DNA from: Coffea arabica
Taxonomy: Eukaryota > Streptophyta > Magnoliopsida > Gentianales > Rubiaceae
NCBI RefSeq assembly: GCF_036785885.1
Contig: NC_092329.1
Coordinates: 15,580,449-15,644,448, forward strand
Length of the DNA: 64,000 nucleotides
Direction: 5' to 3'
Part shown: positions 1 to 11,600 of the stretch, piece by piece
How the letters are laid out: each line of letters starts with the position of its first letter
How positions within the stretch are numbered: the stretch's first letter is position 1
Position numbers and translations under genes: made by a program
The notes under the pieces: generated by a model
Databases searched by the model: none
The model's input: the letters and a program-made list of their open reading frames with translations, nothing else
Told to the model about the DNA's origin: nothing

Positions 1-1008
1 TTTTTCAAATGGTGATTTTGTTATTCTCTTACTATATGTTGATGACATGTTGATTGTTAACCGTGATACTATAAAAATTGACAGGTTGAAAAGGGAGTTA
101 AGTAAATCCTTTGCAATGAAAGATTTGGATTCGGATAGACAGATATTGGGGATGAAAATCTCACGTGACAGGCAAAATGGGAAGCTCTAGTTGTCTTAAG
201 AAAAATACATTGAGAAAGTACTCAATAGGTTTAACATGAGCAAGGTTAAGAAAGTCTCAACTCCACTTGTAGATCATTTTAAACTGAATATCAAGCAGTA
301 TCCTACAAGCGAAAAAGATAAAGAAGACATAAAAAAAGTTCCTTATGATTCGGCTGTTGGTAGATTGATGTATGCTATGATTTACATCAGGCCAGATATT
401 GCTCATGCAGTTGGAGTAGTCAGTCAATATCTCTCAAATCCTGGTAAGGAACATTGGAATGCTGTCAAATGAATTCTCAGGTATCTCAAGGGAACTTCTA
501 GACTGTGTCTATGTTTCGGCAATGGTAAAACTATGTTAGATGGGTACACTGATGCAGATATGGCAGGTGATCTTGACAATAGGAAGTCCACATCTGAGTA
601 CTTGATGATCTTTGCAGGAAGAGCAGTGTCATGGCAAAGTAAGTTACAGAAGTGTATCGCCCTTTCCAATACGGAGACAGAGTATATCGCAACCACTGAA
701 GCATGCAAGAAGATTCTTTGGTTGCAAAAATTCCTTCAAGAGTTGGGTATGAAGCAAGAGAAGTACAACCTTTATTATGATAGTCAGAATGCTTTTCACT
801 TGTATAAGAACTCCATATTTCACTCTCGGTTCAAAACACATTGATGTGAGATATCATTAAATTCGGGAAGTATTGGATTCCAAATTATTGATACTTGAGA
901 ATGTGCATACAAATAATAATGGTGCTGACATGTTTATCAAGGCATTGTCTAAGGAGAAACTCTTATTTTGCAGACAAGAAGCAGGTTTGGTGGAACTCTC
1001 CAAATGAG
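1..1008 (+). pseudogene. Ty1/copia pol 3' part (RT end and RNase H), degenerate
   Basis: One plus-strand frame beginning at base 2 reads the reverse transcriptase active-site region (YVDDM, about 47-61), then the connection region. RNase H follows, with the copia motifs TDADMAGD (about 548-571) and a SNTETEYIA block (about 667-690). In-frame stops at about 188, 194 and 470, and a frame change near 835, show that it is dead. The copia-type tail (ADMFIKALSKE) reads up to about 1000, just before the polypurine tract. The 5' part of the element lies outside the window. The order RT, RNase H, polypurine tract, LTR fits the end of a Ty1/copia element; Tork or SIRE lineage is possible but not decided. 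Confidence 0.9.
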
Positions 1009-1021
1009 TTGGAGGGGGAGA
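1009..1021 (+). other. Polypurine tract of the copia element
   Basis: A G-rich purine run (ttggagggggaga) lies directly before the TGTTGGG start of the LTR. This is where plus-strand DNA synthesis is primed in LTR retrotransposons. Confidence 0.8.
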
Positions 1022-1022
1022 T

Positions 1023-1706
1023 TGTTGGGTTTGTGGGCCAAACCACAAAACCAAACACCTTTAGGTTTAAGTCAAGATTTGGCTTAAAAAGAAAAGTGAG
1101 CAGCCGCATGAGGGATTAATTCTTCGGTCCTGGTGTGAGAACAATAGCTACAGCCACCACTTTGAGAGAGACGAAGAGAGATAAAGAGTGAAAGTTAGGG
1201 AGAGAAAATTCTTTGCAAATTTGAAACCTCAGTTGGAAGGTGGTTTGAAATCCGATTGGGACCAAATTTCACACGCGCGATCCTCTCGTCAAGCTTTATT
1301 CATTTACCGGTTCAGATTTCAGATTTCGTTTTCGTTTGGTAATAGCTCTCCATACCCACTCCTTTGACAGTTGTAGTGTTTAGGGGTGATTTTATAGTAA
1401 TTTTGCTTGGTTGGTGGTGGTGATATAATTGTCATCCGAATATTTTCGGGTAGACTTGTGTATTCCTATTATTGTGATTGTGGAGATTTTGATTGGACTA
1501 AGTCCCGTGATTTTTCCAATTTGGATTTTTCACGTAAAAATTCTGGTATCCTGTGCCTTTTATTTTTCTTACATTTTATTATCACTGCTGATATTATTAC
1601 TTGGTGATTTGATTTATTCCTATTTTAACTAGTACTCGAGGAAAGAGTTATATATCCTGGGTTTACTTTGATCTTGTGTGCCTGCACTAGTACTCATTTC
1701 CCAACA
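1023..1706 (+). repeat. 3' LTR of the copia element
   Basis: The 684-bp segment starts TGTTGGG and ends CCCAACA, a perfect 7-bp terminal inverted repeat with canonical TG...CA ends. It directly follows the polypurine tract. The 5' LTR is outside the window, so target duplication and age cannot be judged. Short ORFs inside (for example 1407-1632) are not genes. Confidence 0.9.
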
Positions 1707-2011
1707 AAGTATTAATTATACTTATGGATTGAGTAGAGCAGTAATAGCATTCATGGCTCTTAAAAAAGAAAAATAAAAAATGTGCTATGACTAACAAATT
1801 TAAGAATCTTATCCATTTCCAAAATGTTATTTCATTTTCACAAGATTCTTTCTTCTTGATTAGACATTGTCGTATATAATGTGCTCAACTAAGCTTGTAA
1901 GTAGGTTGTTAATCCATTTTGCTGTTACAATATAAATTATAAGAAAAGGAAAGAGGAGAGAGAATGAGGGTAACAAGACTAATATAACAGATGTCAAAAC
2001 TAAAAACTCCA
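1707..2011. other. Non-coding spacer, probably 3' flank of the kinase relic
   Basis: AT-rich sequence between the copia LTR and the stop codon of the minus-strand kinase pseudogene. It probably includes the kinase gene's old 3' untranslated region. No coding signal or repeat ends were seen. Confidence 0.5.
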
Positions 2012-2169
2012 TTACACTTTTTGATTTCGAAGTTCAACTGTATCCCATAATAGTGGAAAGGCAGCTGGAGCTAACCTAATGCTATCACTTTCGGATGTCC
2101 ATGAAGTTTCAGAATCAGCTATCAACACATCTTCACACTCTCCTTTCTTGAACAATTGGCTGTGACCAG
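2012..2169 (-). pseudogene. WAK-like receptor kinase, C-terminal tail (separated piece)
   Basis: On the minus strand, bases 2169 to 2012 read an open tail of about 50 residues, beginning GHSQLFKKGE and ending in a TAA at 2014-2012. It is in the same frame as the kinase fragment at 6190-6797 once the solo LTR (2170-6189) and one copy of the 5-bp target duplication are removed. The tail has no catalytic motif. It is identified as kinase because the reading frame continues exactly across the insertion and ends with a stop codon, as expected for the hydrophilic end of a wall-associated-kinase-like protein. Confidence 0.7.
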
Positions 2170-5100
2170 TGTAGAAATCAAATTTTTGTTAATTTTTAAT
2201 ATTTTTTTAAATTTATATTTATTTTTTTACATTGTATAATTTTCTCATTTTTACAAGTTTGTTTTAGAAAAAAAAAAGAAAAATTAGTTTTGTAAAATAA
2301 AAAAATAATAAAAAAGAGATAGTGAAGACATCATGATGACCAGGGTCATCATGATGCCTCCCATAATGATTTCTTTTCTTTTCTTTTTGACCAAGGCTCT
2401 CAACGGAACAAAAGGAGGGAAGGAAAGAAATGTTTTGCAGAAGAAGCCCCTGGCTCTCAACAGATGAAGGAAGGAGCAATGAAGCAGAAAAATGGCAGAG
2501 AACTCCCCACCTTTCTTTCTCAAAAAAAAAACACATCTCTCGGCTCTTTCCCTCACAGAACAAAAAGAAAAAATTCTCTATCTCTTGACTAGAGCTCCCA
2601 ATGGGAAAAACAGAGAAAGAAAGCAGAGAAGAAGAAATTTGCAAGGGAGGCCCTCATTCCTCTTTCTCTCGGCTAGAACAGAAAAGAAGGAGACGAAAAA
2701 TTCCCTCTCCCTCTGCTGTTTGGCTCCCTCAATTTACTCTCTCCTTCTCTGGACTTCCAGAGAGCAAAAGAAGCATAAGAAGATAAAATTGCAAGAGGCC
2801 CTTAGCTCCAACGGACAGAAAGGGGGAAGAAAGACAAATTTTCTCCCTGACTCACTCTCGCATCTCTCCCTCTTACGGACAAAGGCTACGGATAGAAAAC
2901 AGAGAAGGGAAGGAAAAAATCTCTCGGCTCTCTCTCTCAGATTCTCCCTCTCATTTTTTAACAAATAAAACACTCACTCCCAGGTTTTCTCTTGAACAGG
3001 GCAAGAACAATGAAAACGGTTAAAGGCTCGTAATTTCATCAAATTTTAGTCAAGAGATTACAATCGTCATTGAGGTACTTATTATTTTTTTTTCCAGTTT
3101 TTTCTTTCTTTAATTTATTAAATTAAATACATGTTTTGATGCTTGTTTATCCCTTGGTTTTGTTCGTTGTTGCTACTGATGTTGTTGAATTTTTGGGGAA
3201 GCCATGAATAAACATTAAGAAAAAAAATGATTTCTGTGAATGCATGTTAATTATTTGAAAAATGCCAAAATAACAAAAAACGAATTTTAGGGGATGTTTT
3301 GCTTTATTTTAGCCTTTTATGTTGTTTTCTTGTCAAATTAAAATCGTGTTTGTATTGTAAAAGTTGTAAGGAGTGTTATAGTATATTTTTATGATTTTTG
3401 GTAAAATATATGGTGTTTTGAAAAATAAAAGCTGCTCTGTCTTTTGCTATTTCAGCCACTCTTGGGTCATTTTTTTTTGTAAAAACTGATTCAAAAAATG
3501 GAGCCTACGCGAAAAATTGAGTGAGGGTGTGTATTTTAATAATTTTTAGTAATAAAAAACAATCGTCGGCAATTGATGACCGGTGGCGGTCTATCACTGG
3601 CGCAGCCATGGTTGCAAACTGAAGAAGTTTCGGATGGCCCAGCAAGAATAAGAAAGAAACCAGCGAAGAAGATGAAGGCTTTGACATTTGCATGATAATC
3701 TGGAAAATTTGCAGTTTGGCCCCCCAACCTTTAGATAATTACATTGTGGCCCAAACGCTTTTGTAATTGAACCAATCATGTCCCTATTGAGTTTTTTTTA
3801 TCTTCTTTTTCATATTTTAAGTGCATTTTTAAGCATGTTGTTTCTATGATTTGGGGTATGATTAAGTCTTAATTTGTCTTAGTGAATTTATTATCTTATT
3901 GGGCTTGGTAAAATAATTGGAATTTTTGGACTGAGGTTTGTTTGGTTGGGTTTTGGTATGAAATCTGGTTCATTTTGTTGGGTTTTAGGAAATGGGTCTT
4001 GGCTTATTTTTATGGATTTTTGCTTGGGCTTGGAAATGGAAGCCCACTCTTTTGCATTGGGTTTGTTGGATAAAAGAGTTAGGCTTAGCCTGCTCCACTC
4101 CTTTGGGTTTTGGTTAGGCTAGGAGCTTTCGGCCCAAACAAATAAATAAAATGGCCCAAGTGGCTTGTTGGGTTAGGAAGACCAGAAACGAATTTGCAGA
4201 ACAGTTCTTGTACATTTGAGTAATTATATTGTGGCACTAACTACTTTAGGTTTTTTTAATAAGATCCCTATTTTAATTGCAAATAGGTCCCTTAACTTTA
4301 TTTTTCTTTAATTTGGCCTCAAAACTTTATTAATTTTTACAATTAAATCCTTACTTGTTTTAATTTCATAGACATGGTTTGTTTACCTTCATTTAAGTGC
4401 CTCGATTAATTCAATTTCATATTCATCCCCCTTTTTATGTGATTATTTGTTACTTAAAGTGATGTCTTGACCTTTTCTTTATTTTTGGAGGGTAAATAAG
4501 TAATTTTATTTCATTAGGGTACCAATTCAGGGAAGGTACACTCTTTCCCTTATTTTTGACTTTATTTGACCCTACGTGCCCTATATGACTTTATGTGCTT
4601 AATTGCATGCCTCTTGAATGTTTTTATTTATTTATTTACTTTTTTTAATTTTGTATATTTATTTTAATTTAATTCGAAATTATTTGGGAAGGCAATTAAA
4701 TGTCACAATTGTAATAATTAGGTATTTATTTTAACTATTTATTTTATTTCCCCTTTTAGATTGTAGTAGGCCCTTCCCCTAATGTAATAGTTAGGGCTTG
4801 TTTGCTTTATTTGCTTATTGTAATTTGCATACTTGCTTGCTATGTGTTACCGCTTTTCTTAGGATATTTGTATCTAGATATTATACTTATGTGTTATGTG
4901 CTACGTGCTCTTATGTGTTTATTTATTTTAATTTATACTTTATTTGTTTACTGTGTATTATAAATGCATGACGTCACCACACTAGTCCAATGCTAGTTGT
5001 GGCTTCTCCCTCCGCCCACTTGCTAGCCCAACGCTAGTAAGATTTTTTAGAAATTGGTTAGTCCAATGTTAGACCCATAGATTGTTCATGCATTAGATTC

Positions 5101-6189
5101 ATTTGTGTGATATTCATTACATTTTCATGCATATTTTTATTCTAAGATCTTTTCCCATTTGCATGATATTTCCTATTATCTATTATCTCCCTATCCTGCC
5201 CTTCCTGGGTAGCTCAGCCGGTGACCACATGCGGTAGTGTCCCGTAGGTCACCGGTTCGAGTCCCAGTAACGAAAATGGGGTAACCCAACAACCCGAATA
5301 AGGGTTGGGGCCTGAAGTGGGGTCAGGTCCTTTTTTTTGACAAAAAAAAAAAAAATTATCTCCCTATCCTCCATATGTGTTAATCATATCATTTAGAATT
5401 GCATTTCATTTAAGAATTTGTGAAATAAATTAGTTCATTTGCTTGTTCATATTATGAGAATTATTCTTTGAACATGGATATGAGTGATTGTAACTCTTTA
5501 GTTTAAATACCCCATTAATTCTTGTATAAGAAAATTATGTCACGAGTTTTTGTCTCTCATACCCATTATGTTTCATTTCCTTTTTCTTTGATCACTTTTA
5601 CCTATGTATATAATTTAATTATCTTTTAATTTCATCATTTGCATACTCGTGACCCCTTCAAGGAATTATTTTGGCCTTTGCAATCAATGCGATTGATATC
5701 AATTAAACTTTTGAATGGATATTTTGTCCCCTTCGATATTTTATTTTTAGATTTGCATCCATGTAAGAAACATCCAAATGTGATAAATTTAAGGGTTAGA
5801 TTAAGAAAATTTTGACTAAACCACGCAACTAACTTAGACTAGGTTGAAAGGGTGCCTTAGGTTTGAGTTAATCCAACATTTGCTTTCCCTTTCTTCAACC
5901 GTGACTCCCGAACTCATTTTCTCTGTTTTCAAAGATTTGAAGTTGCCGAAAAGGGTTTTATTTTATTTTATTTTATTTAAAAGTAATTTTTGGGTGACTT
6001 GGTACATCCAAACTCAATATCAAGTGGCGACTCTTATTTTTTTTTAAAAATCCTTTTAGACTAAATTTTGGACCCAGACTGTCGTATTTTTAAAGTCCCA
6101 TTTTAGGTTCTTTTTCATTTATTTTAAAATAAAATCACTTCTTTTATAAACACCTTTTATTTTCCCATCGCGAAAAATGGGGCGCGACA
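2170..6189 (+). mobile_element. Solo LTR (about 4.0 kb, Tat/Ogre-like ends) inserted in a kinase gene
   Basis: It begins TGTAGAAATC and ends GGCGCGACA. The flanks are accag (2165-2169) and aacag (6190-6194), a 5-bp target duplication with one change. A second copy of the family lies on the minus strand at 45122-48499, with ends TGTAGACACC and GGCGTGACA. Shared blocks include the repeated 'ctagtcca(a/g)(t/c)gctag' motifs at about 4980-5090. No internal retrotransposon genes are present, so this is a solo LTR from unequal recombination. The open frames at 2264-2968 are pyrimidine/purine-rich LTR sequence, not genes. Assignment to the Tat/Ogre group rests on the TGTAGACACC start and great length, and is tentative. 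Confidence 0.85.
5198..5354 (+). mobile_element. tRNA-derived SINE inside the solo LTR
   Basis: A tRNA-like head carries a box A (tagctcagccggtgacc) and a box B (ggttcgagtcc). A tRNA-unrelated part and a terminal A-run follow. It is flanked by a perfect 16-bp direct repeat, attatctccctatcct, at 5182-5197 and 5355-5370. The related LTR at 45122-48499 has the same neighbourhood without the insert (about 45965-46015, reverse strand), which serves as an empty site. The element is therefore a retroposed SINE and not a tRNA gene. Confidence 0.93.
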
Positions 6190-6797
6190 AACAGTTGAAC
6201 CATTTGCCGCCCTTTTGACGTTTTCCAACTCAATGGCTACCTCCTTCATAGTTGGCCTGTTTTTCCCATTCGAGTCTAGGCATCTTTGAGCCAGTTTAGC
6301 AACAGCCATAATCTCTTCCTCCATGCTCTCATCCAGAAGTTGACGATCAAGAATACTGTCAACACGATTTTCATCCAGCAGGGTCACAAACCTTTTGGCC
6401 AAGTTTAAGTGACTATCTTCTTCTGATTCAGATGATGATATGGGATTTTTTCTTGTCAAGAGCTCAACAAGAACAACCCCAAAACTGTAGACATCACTTT
6501 TATCGGTAAATTGGCTTGACTGAAAGTATTCCGGATCCAAGTAGCCAAAAGTACCTATAACAAGTGTAGTTGTACGAGTTTTATCAGCTTCAATGGACCT
6601 TCCAAAATCCGATACTTTGGCTATGTGCTTCTCATCCAAAAGTATATTGTTGGACTTGATGTCTCTATAATAGATGGGAATTAAGATAGCTGAGTGTAAA
6701 TATGCCAATGCTCCTACTACTTCACTTGCTGTTCTTAGACTGAAGTTCCAAGTGAAGGAGAATGAATCATCAGTCTGATTATGAATGAGTGTCTAGG
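6190..6797 (-). pseudogene. WAK-like serine/threonine receptor kinase, catalytic part (truncated)
   Basis: Read on the minus strand, this encodes the C-lobe of a protein kinase. It has a catalytic-loop YRDIKSNNILLD (HRD changed to YRD), a DFG motif (SDFGRS), the activation/P+1 segment GTFGYLDPEY, the subdomain IX motif DVYSFGVVLVELLT, and the RPTMKEVAIELE end. GTFGYLDPEY and 'LTRKNPIS' are typical of wall-associated kinases and WAK-like proteins. The N-lobe, transmembrane and extracellular parts are missing; similarity starts near 6797. The C-terminus is interrupted at 6189 by the solo LTR, which would replace the tail with about nine LTR-encoded residues and a stop. The real tail lies at 2012-2164. 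It is a pseudogene because both ends are broken. Confidence 0.9.
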
Positions 6798-6923
6798 GAA
6801 ATCTTTGTTAAGCCTGTTGAAAAAGTCCACTTTGTTTGGAGTATTTAAAATCATACGGCGTGGAAATATTGGGCCCTTTAAGAAGTCGGTGCTGCTGGGC
6901 CATGGCATTTTGATTCTATGACG

Positions 6924-7139
6924 AGCCCACCTTTTTAACCTTCTTTTTCTCTATTGAAGTTTGGAGTCTTCCTTTAGATCAAAAATATTTTTTTTTCCTT
7001 CTCTTTTGTAAAGTTTGAAATCTTCTTTCATAGCCTGCTTTTTTAACCTTCTTTTTTTCTCTTGTAAAGTTTGGAGTTTTCCTTTAGATCAAAAATATTT
7101 TTTTCTCTTCTCTTTTTGTAAAGTTTGAAATCTTCTTTT
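6924..7139. repeat. Two-copy tandem repeat, period about 108 bp
   Basis: Two pyrimidine-rich units start with agcc(c/t) at 6924 and 7032. Each contains 'aaccttcttttt', 'gtttggagt', 'cctttagatcaaaaatattttt' and 'gtaaagtttgaaatcttctt'. Units differ by a few bases. The rest of 6798-7417 holds an A-rich stretch and a second imperfect duplication (aaatctaaagtg... at about 7150 and 7270). No gene was seen. Confidence 0.8.
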
Positions 7140-7417
7140 AGACCAAAAATCTAAAGTGCATGTACATTATCGGTAGTTGTTCTCCGTATGTTTTCTATAA
7201 AATAAAAGAATAAAAAAATAATAGGTGGGCAGATTACAATTTTTTGTGCCATAAATTTGTCCGCCGTAAAATCTAAAGTGTACGGACATTATTTTTGTGC
7301 TGTAAAATGAAAGAATTAAAAAAAAAGGGAGGGAGGGAGGAATCAAATGGTCTACAGCAGTCTATATATTTCTACAATTTATATTGAAGTATCACCAGGG
7401 CAGAATGAAGTTATATA

Positions 7418-8096
7418 GTGGGTGCTGGCGAAATTGGAACATATTTTGGTAATACGTACCAAAATGATGCGGTGGAAGGGAGGGAATTTTTTCCCCCGTT
7501 TAGAAACGGGGTGGGGGGCGGGGTTATACTCCCCAACTCCACCCCCACCCCGCCAACCGTTTGGAAAACAAAAAAGATATATATATATATATATGTGCAT
7601 AATTATATATATATATATAATGATATTATCAATTATACTACTAATTATACATGTCTATTAATAAAAATTATTAAGTATTTATATTAAATTTATTAATACA
7701 TTTATATTAAATTCCCAACCACACTTAATATAATAACACTTTTTTCTAATAATTTAGTGATTGTATTTGTATCAAAGGTAAAAACTTGATTATTTTAGTT
7801 ATATTTGTTTTATCATATTAGATTGTATTCAAATAACTTTTGTTTAATTATTTTTATGAGTTCCAATTGTGAAGTTACAATGAATAATAATTTGATGATA
7901 TGTTGATATTTTAGTACTTGATTATTTGATCAAATTTAATTATAATGAAATTATATAATAAATTTTTTTAACCCCATGGGTGCCTTCGCGGAGGAAACGG
8001 GGCCGGGCAAGGCGGGGGAAGCGAGGGCGGGGGATGGGACGGAGTGTGGGGAATTAATAGGGATCCCTCCCTCACCCGGCTCCATTGCCACCCCTA
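7418..8096 (-). mobile_element. Non-autonomous DNA element with GC-rich ends (copy 1)
   Basis: An AT-rich core (about 7570-7970) is flanked by unusually GC-rich caps (7480-7560 and 7975-8096). The right end reads ccattgccacccctag, the complement of the TAGGGATGGCAA start of the copy at 19757-20469. The core is the reverse complement of that copy's core; compare 7880-7960 with 19925-20010. The left end is less certain (near 7418) and no clear target duplication was found. The ends resemble hAT-type non-autonomous elements. Short ORFs here are artefacts of the GC caps and an (AT)n run at about 7576-7620. Confidence 0.7.
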
Positions 8097-8692
8097 GTGA
8101 TACAAGTTTAAAGATGCAAAGTGGAGTTAGTCGTATTTTTCTTTTATTTGATGACAATAATTGCATTCTAATCAGATAGGCCGCCAAATTAAAGTAATAT
8201 CCATAAATTCTAGCTCTTACATAAAGAATTGCTTTCCTGTCGGTCTGTCTTATTTTTCTTCTTTGACCCATTCCCATTTTCCAAATATATTTTGCATTTG
8301 CAAGTTGCAACCACTCCAATTATTGGTGCTGTGCTAATATGTATTCTACTCTTTTTGTTGTGACTACTCACCACTTGGCAAATGCTTATTTGACTCTTTC
8401 CAACAAATTGACAAGATTTATGCGCTAATGTTTACTTAATTCCATTCTTCTTACATTTGGGTTTGAATTCAACTAGTAAAAAGAAATAACAACAACAGTT
8501 AAGAAATAAAAAACTAAAATCGAGTGCAGGCCAGCAGATTTAAACGCTAATATTGCTTCTTTGATTCTTAAAAACTTTACAAAATTCAAGGAAGAAAGGG
8601 GTTGACTGGAATAATGAAATGTTGAGAAAGGGGTAAACACTTCTTGATCTAGTGAAGTTGTTCTATGACTTCGCAGAAACCTGAAGTTTGAG
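8097..8692 (+). promoter_or_regulatory. Upstream region of the NLR gene (no defined elements)
   Basis: AT-rich sequence of about 600 bases between the GC-capped element and the NLR start codon. It should contain the NLR promoter and 5' leader, but I cannot point to a convincing core promoter. No ORF of note was seen. Confidence 0.4.
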
Positions 8693-11600
8693 ATGGCTTC
8701 TAGTTCCATTAATTCAGTCTTAGCTAACATCAAGCCTTTGTTAGATAATATAGATGACTTGGCAAATATAGATCCAGAGTTGGTGAAGAAAGAGAAATAC
8801 AATGAGGGGCTGAAAATTGTGAAGCTTGAATCAAAACTTGTGAGAACTTTTCTTCTGTGTGCAAGAAGATGGAGCCTCGATGGATGGAAGGATGCAAGGC
8901 TTGAAGCTTTCTTGTCTAGCCTTCAAGATGCTGTTCTCTATCATGCTCAGGCCTTTTGTGCTCTAACAGAGGATGGAATCTCCTTCAGCGATCATTTGGA
9001 CCAAGCGATCCTTGATTTTAGAGCAAAATTCAGCTCTTTTGACATTGAAATCAGCACGATGTACTGTAGTTTGCGGGCTTTTGTAGTGCCTTCCAATCTC
9101 TCTGCTTTGATAGATGAAGTACTAGTGGAATTCGTTGACTCGCTGTTAGAGAATCTGGTGGATGTTGTCAGCCCGATTGAAGCTTATGATCGAGGTTTGC
9201 ATAAGATAAAGTTCGAAGCCCTCCAAGAGAAGTTAAAATTTTTGAAGGATTTTGTTCTCTTTGCAACATGGCAAGGTGTCGAGTCTAGTCTGTTGAAAGA
9301 TCCCACGGCTGGCTTGCAAGCTGTGGCAGTCCAGGCAGCGGACCTCTCTTACAGTTGTTGGTTTGACAGACTATTTGATAAAAAAGAGTGTAATGAAATG
9401 CACTCTATGATTTCTGAACTGCTACAGGACATCAAGCATCTTCATTCCCAGTTTCACGAGAGTTGTATCCAGGGCTTAAGAAGTTCAAAATTATCAGGTT
9501 CATTGCAGACCTTAAATCTTGAGAAAGATATGTGTATAGTTGGGGATTTTGCTGATTCCCTCACAGGTATACTTTGGGAGGTTTTAAACCACAACACCAG
9601 CTTTGTGGTTGCAAAGCAAGATCAGATGCAAATGCTGTATGATGGACTCAGATTCTTGAGAACCATTCTCAAAAAGCAGCAGGAGAAGTTCAGTGGGTTA
9701 CACCAAAAAATGATGGATCTTGTAGGAGCTGCAGTCAATGAGGCTGGAATTTTGATTCTTTCACTTTCTGCAAATGAAACAGGAGGAGGCCTGCCCAAGG
9801 ATGTGGATCTTGGATTTTCTGATTTGCTCCAGAAGATTAAGCTTATTAGATTGGTAACGTCAACTCTCAAATCTCCGGGGACCAACGGGCTTGGCTTAAT
9901 AAAGTTTCTTCTAAAGAATCTGACGGAACTCGCGGAGCTTGATTTCCTTGCTCATTCAAAGGATAAAATCTGGACAGTCCAGAAAGATTTTGTATTCTTG
10001 GGATCTGTTTTTGAGAAGATTGCTGAGCAGCATAACAAGCATGAAAAGCTCAAAGCTTTCTGGAGTCATGTTATTGAGGTAGCAAACAAGGTAATGTTTG
10101 TCATTAACTCCTTTGATCTTTCTCCTCTGTCCTTTGATAGCATATTAGAAGAATTATTGCTTATCAAGACTGAGGCCCTTGAGATTGATGAGACCTATGG
10201 CTCTGAAGCCCAGAAAGTTGTCAAAACTTCTAATTATGTCACATCACAAGGAATCATCCCAGTACTGAATAATGGTGCAGTAGGTTTCAAAGATGAGACA
10301 GAAAGAATAATTAATCAAGTTAGGCATGGATCAGAGAAGTTGGACATCGTATCCATTGTGGGCATGCCAGGACTTGGCAAGACAACTTTAGCCCAACGAG
10401 TGTACAGAGATCCTTCAATTATAAGAGACTTTCATATTCGGGCATGGTGCAATGTCTCTCAAGTATATTGCATGAAGGATTTGTTGCTTGAGCTTTTGCG
10501 TGGCATTAATCCTGATGTTTCTAAGAAATACTGTGACATGGATGAACAGGACTTGGCTCATAAGCTTCTTAATTCCCTGCAGAGATATAGGTACTTCATT
10601 GTCTTGGATGACATATGGGACATTGATGCGTGGAATATCTTGAAAAGATCATTTCCAGATGATAAAAAGGGAAGCAGAGTTCTCATAACAAGCCGACAGT
10701 ATGAGGTGGCTTCACAAGTTGAACCTGACCGTCTTCGCCAATTCACTGATGATGAGAGCTGGGATTTACTACAGAAGATGCTCTTTCCCACTGAACCTTA
10801 TCCTCCTGAACTATGCACAATTGGGAAGCAAATAGCAGAAAATTGTGGTGGGCTGCCTCTCACAGTTGTGATTGTGGCTGGAATTCTTGCAACAATAGAA
10901 CAAGATGGGTGGAAACAATTTGCAGAAAGGATGAGTGCAAGAAATGTTAGTCTCACAGAGCAGTCAATGAATATGTTAGAGTTGAGCTATAGGCATGTAC
11001 CTGACTACTTGAAGCCATGCCTTCTTTATGCTGGAGCATTTCCACAGGGCCAAGAAATTCCAATTCAAAGGTTGTTGCGGTTATGGATTGCTGAAGGGTT
11101 TGTTAAGGAAGTTGAGCAGAAGAAAGTAGAGGAAGTGGCAGAGGACTACATGATGGATCTGATTGGCAGAAGCTTAATTATAGTTTCCAAACAAAGATCC
11201 TTTGGTGGCGTTAAAACTTGTCGAGTTCATGATTTGGTACGCGAGTTTTGTGCAACAAAAGCCAAAGAAGAGAATTTTTTTCAGTTTTTACATGGTTATG
11301 AGGGGCTTTTTACTTTTAGCGAGTCATTCAATACAAGAAGATTGTGCATATACTCTAAGCAAGAGCATTTTGAGAAGTCAAGGCTATTCTGTCCTCAGAT
11401 ACGTTGTCTAATGTTCTTTTCTCATGGTGATGGGTACCCAAGAAAGTACTCCGATAGCTTGTTCATCTTTCAAATCTGCAAACTTCTTAGAGTGTTAGAT
11501 TTGGGACAGGTTTTCCTAGGTGAAAATTTTCCAACTGAAATAGAGGTGCTTGTTGAGTTAAGGTACTTGGCAATCCGTGGTATGATGCAATCCATCCCAT

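Noticed and set aside
2264-2973. Overlapping ORFs of 60-158 codons on both strands
   Set aside because: They are low-complexity Ser/Leu/Lys/Glu frames caused by CT/GA-rich LTR sequence; the sister LTR at 47930-48450 has similar composition and no conserved frame.
5205-5262. Possible tRNA gene (box A and box B present)
   Set aside because: It lies at the head of a poly-A-tailed unit with a 16-bp target duplication, so it is a SINE.
7418-7687. ORFs with Gly/Pro-rich and Tyr/Ile-rich stretches
   Set aside because: They are produced by the GC cap and an (AT)n run of the DNA element; there is no protein resemblance.
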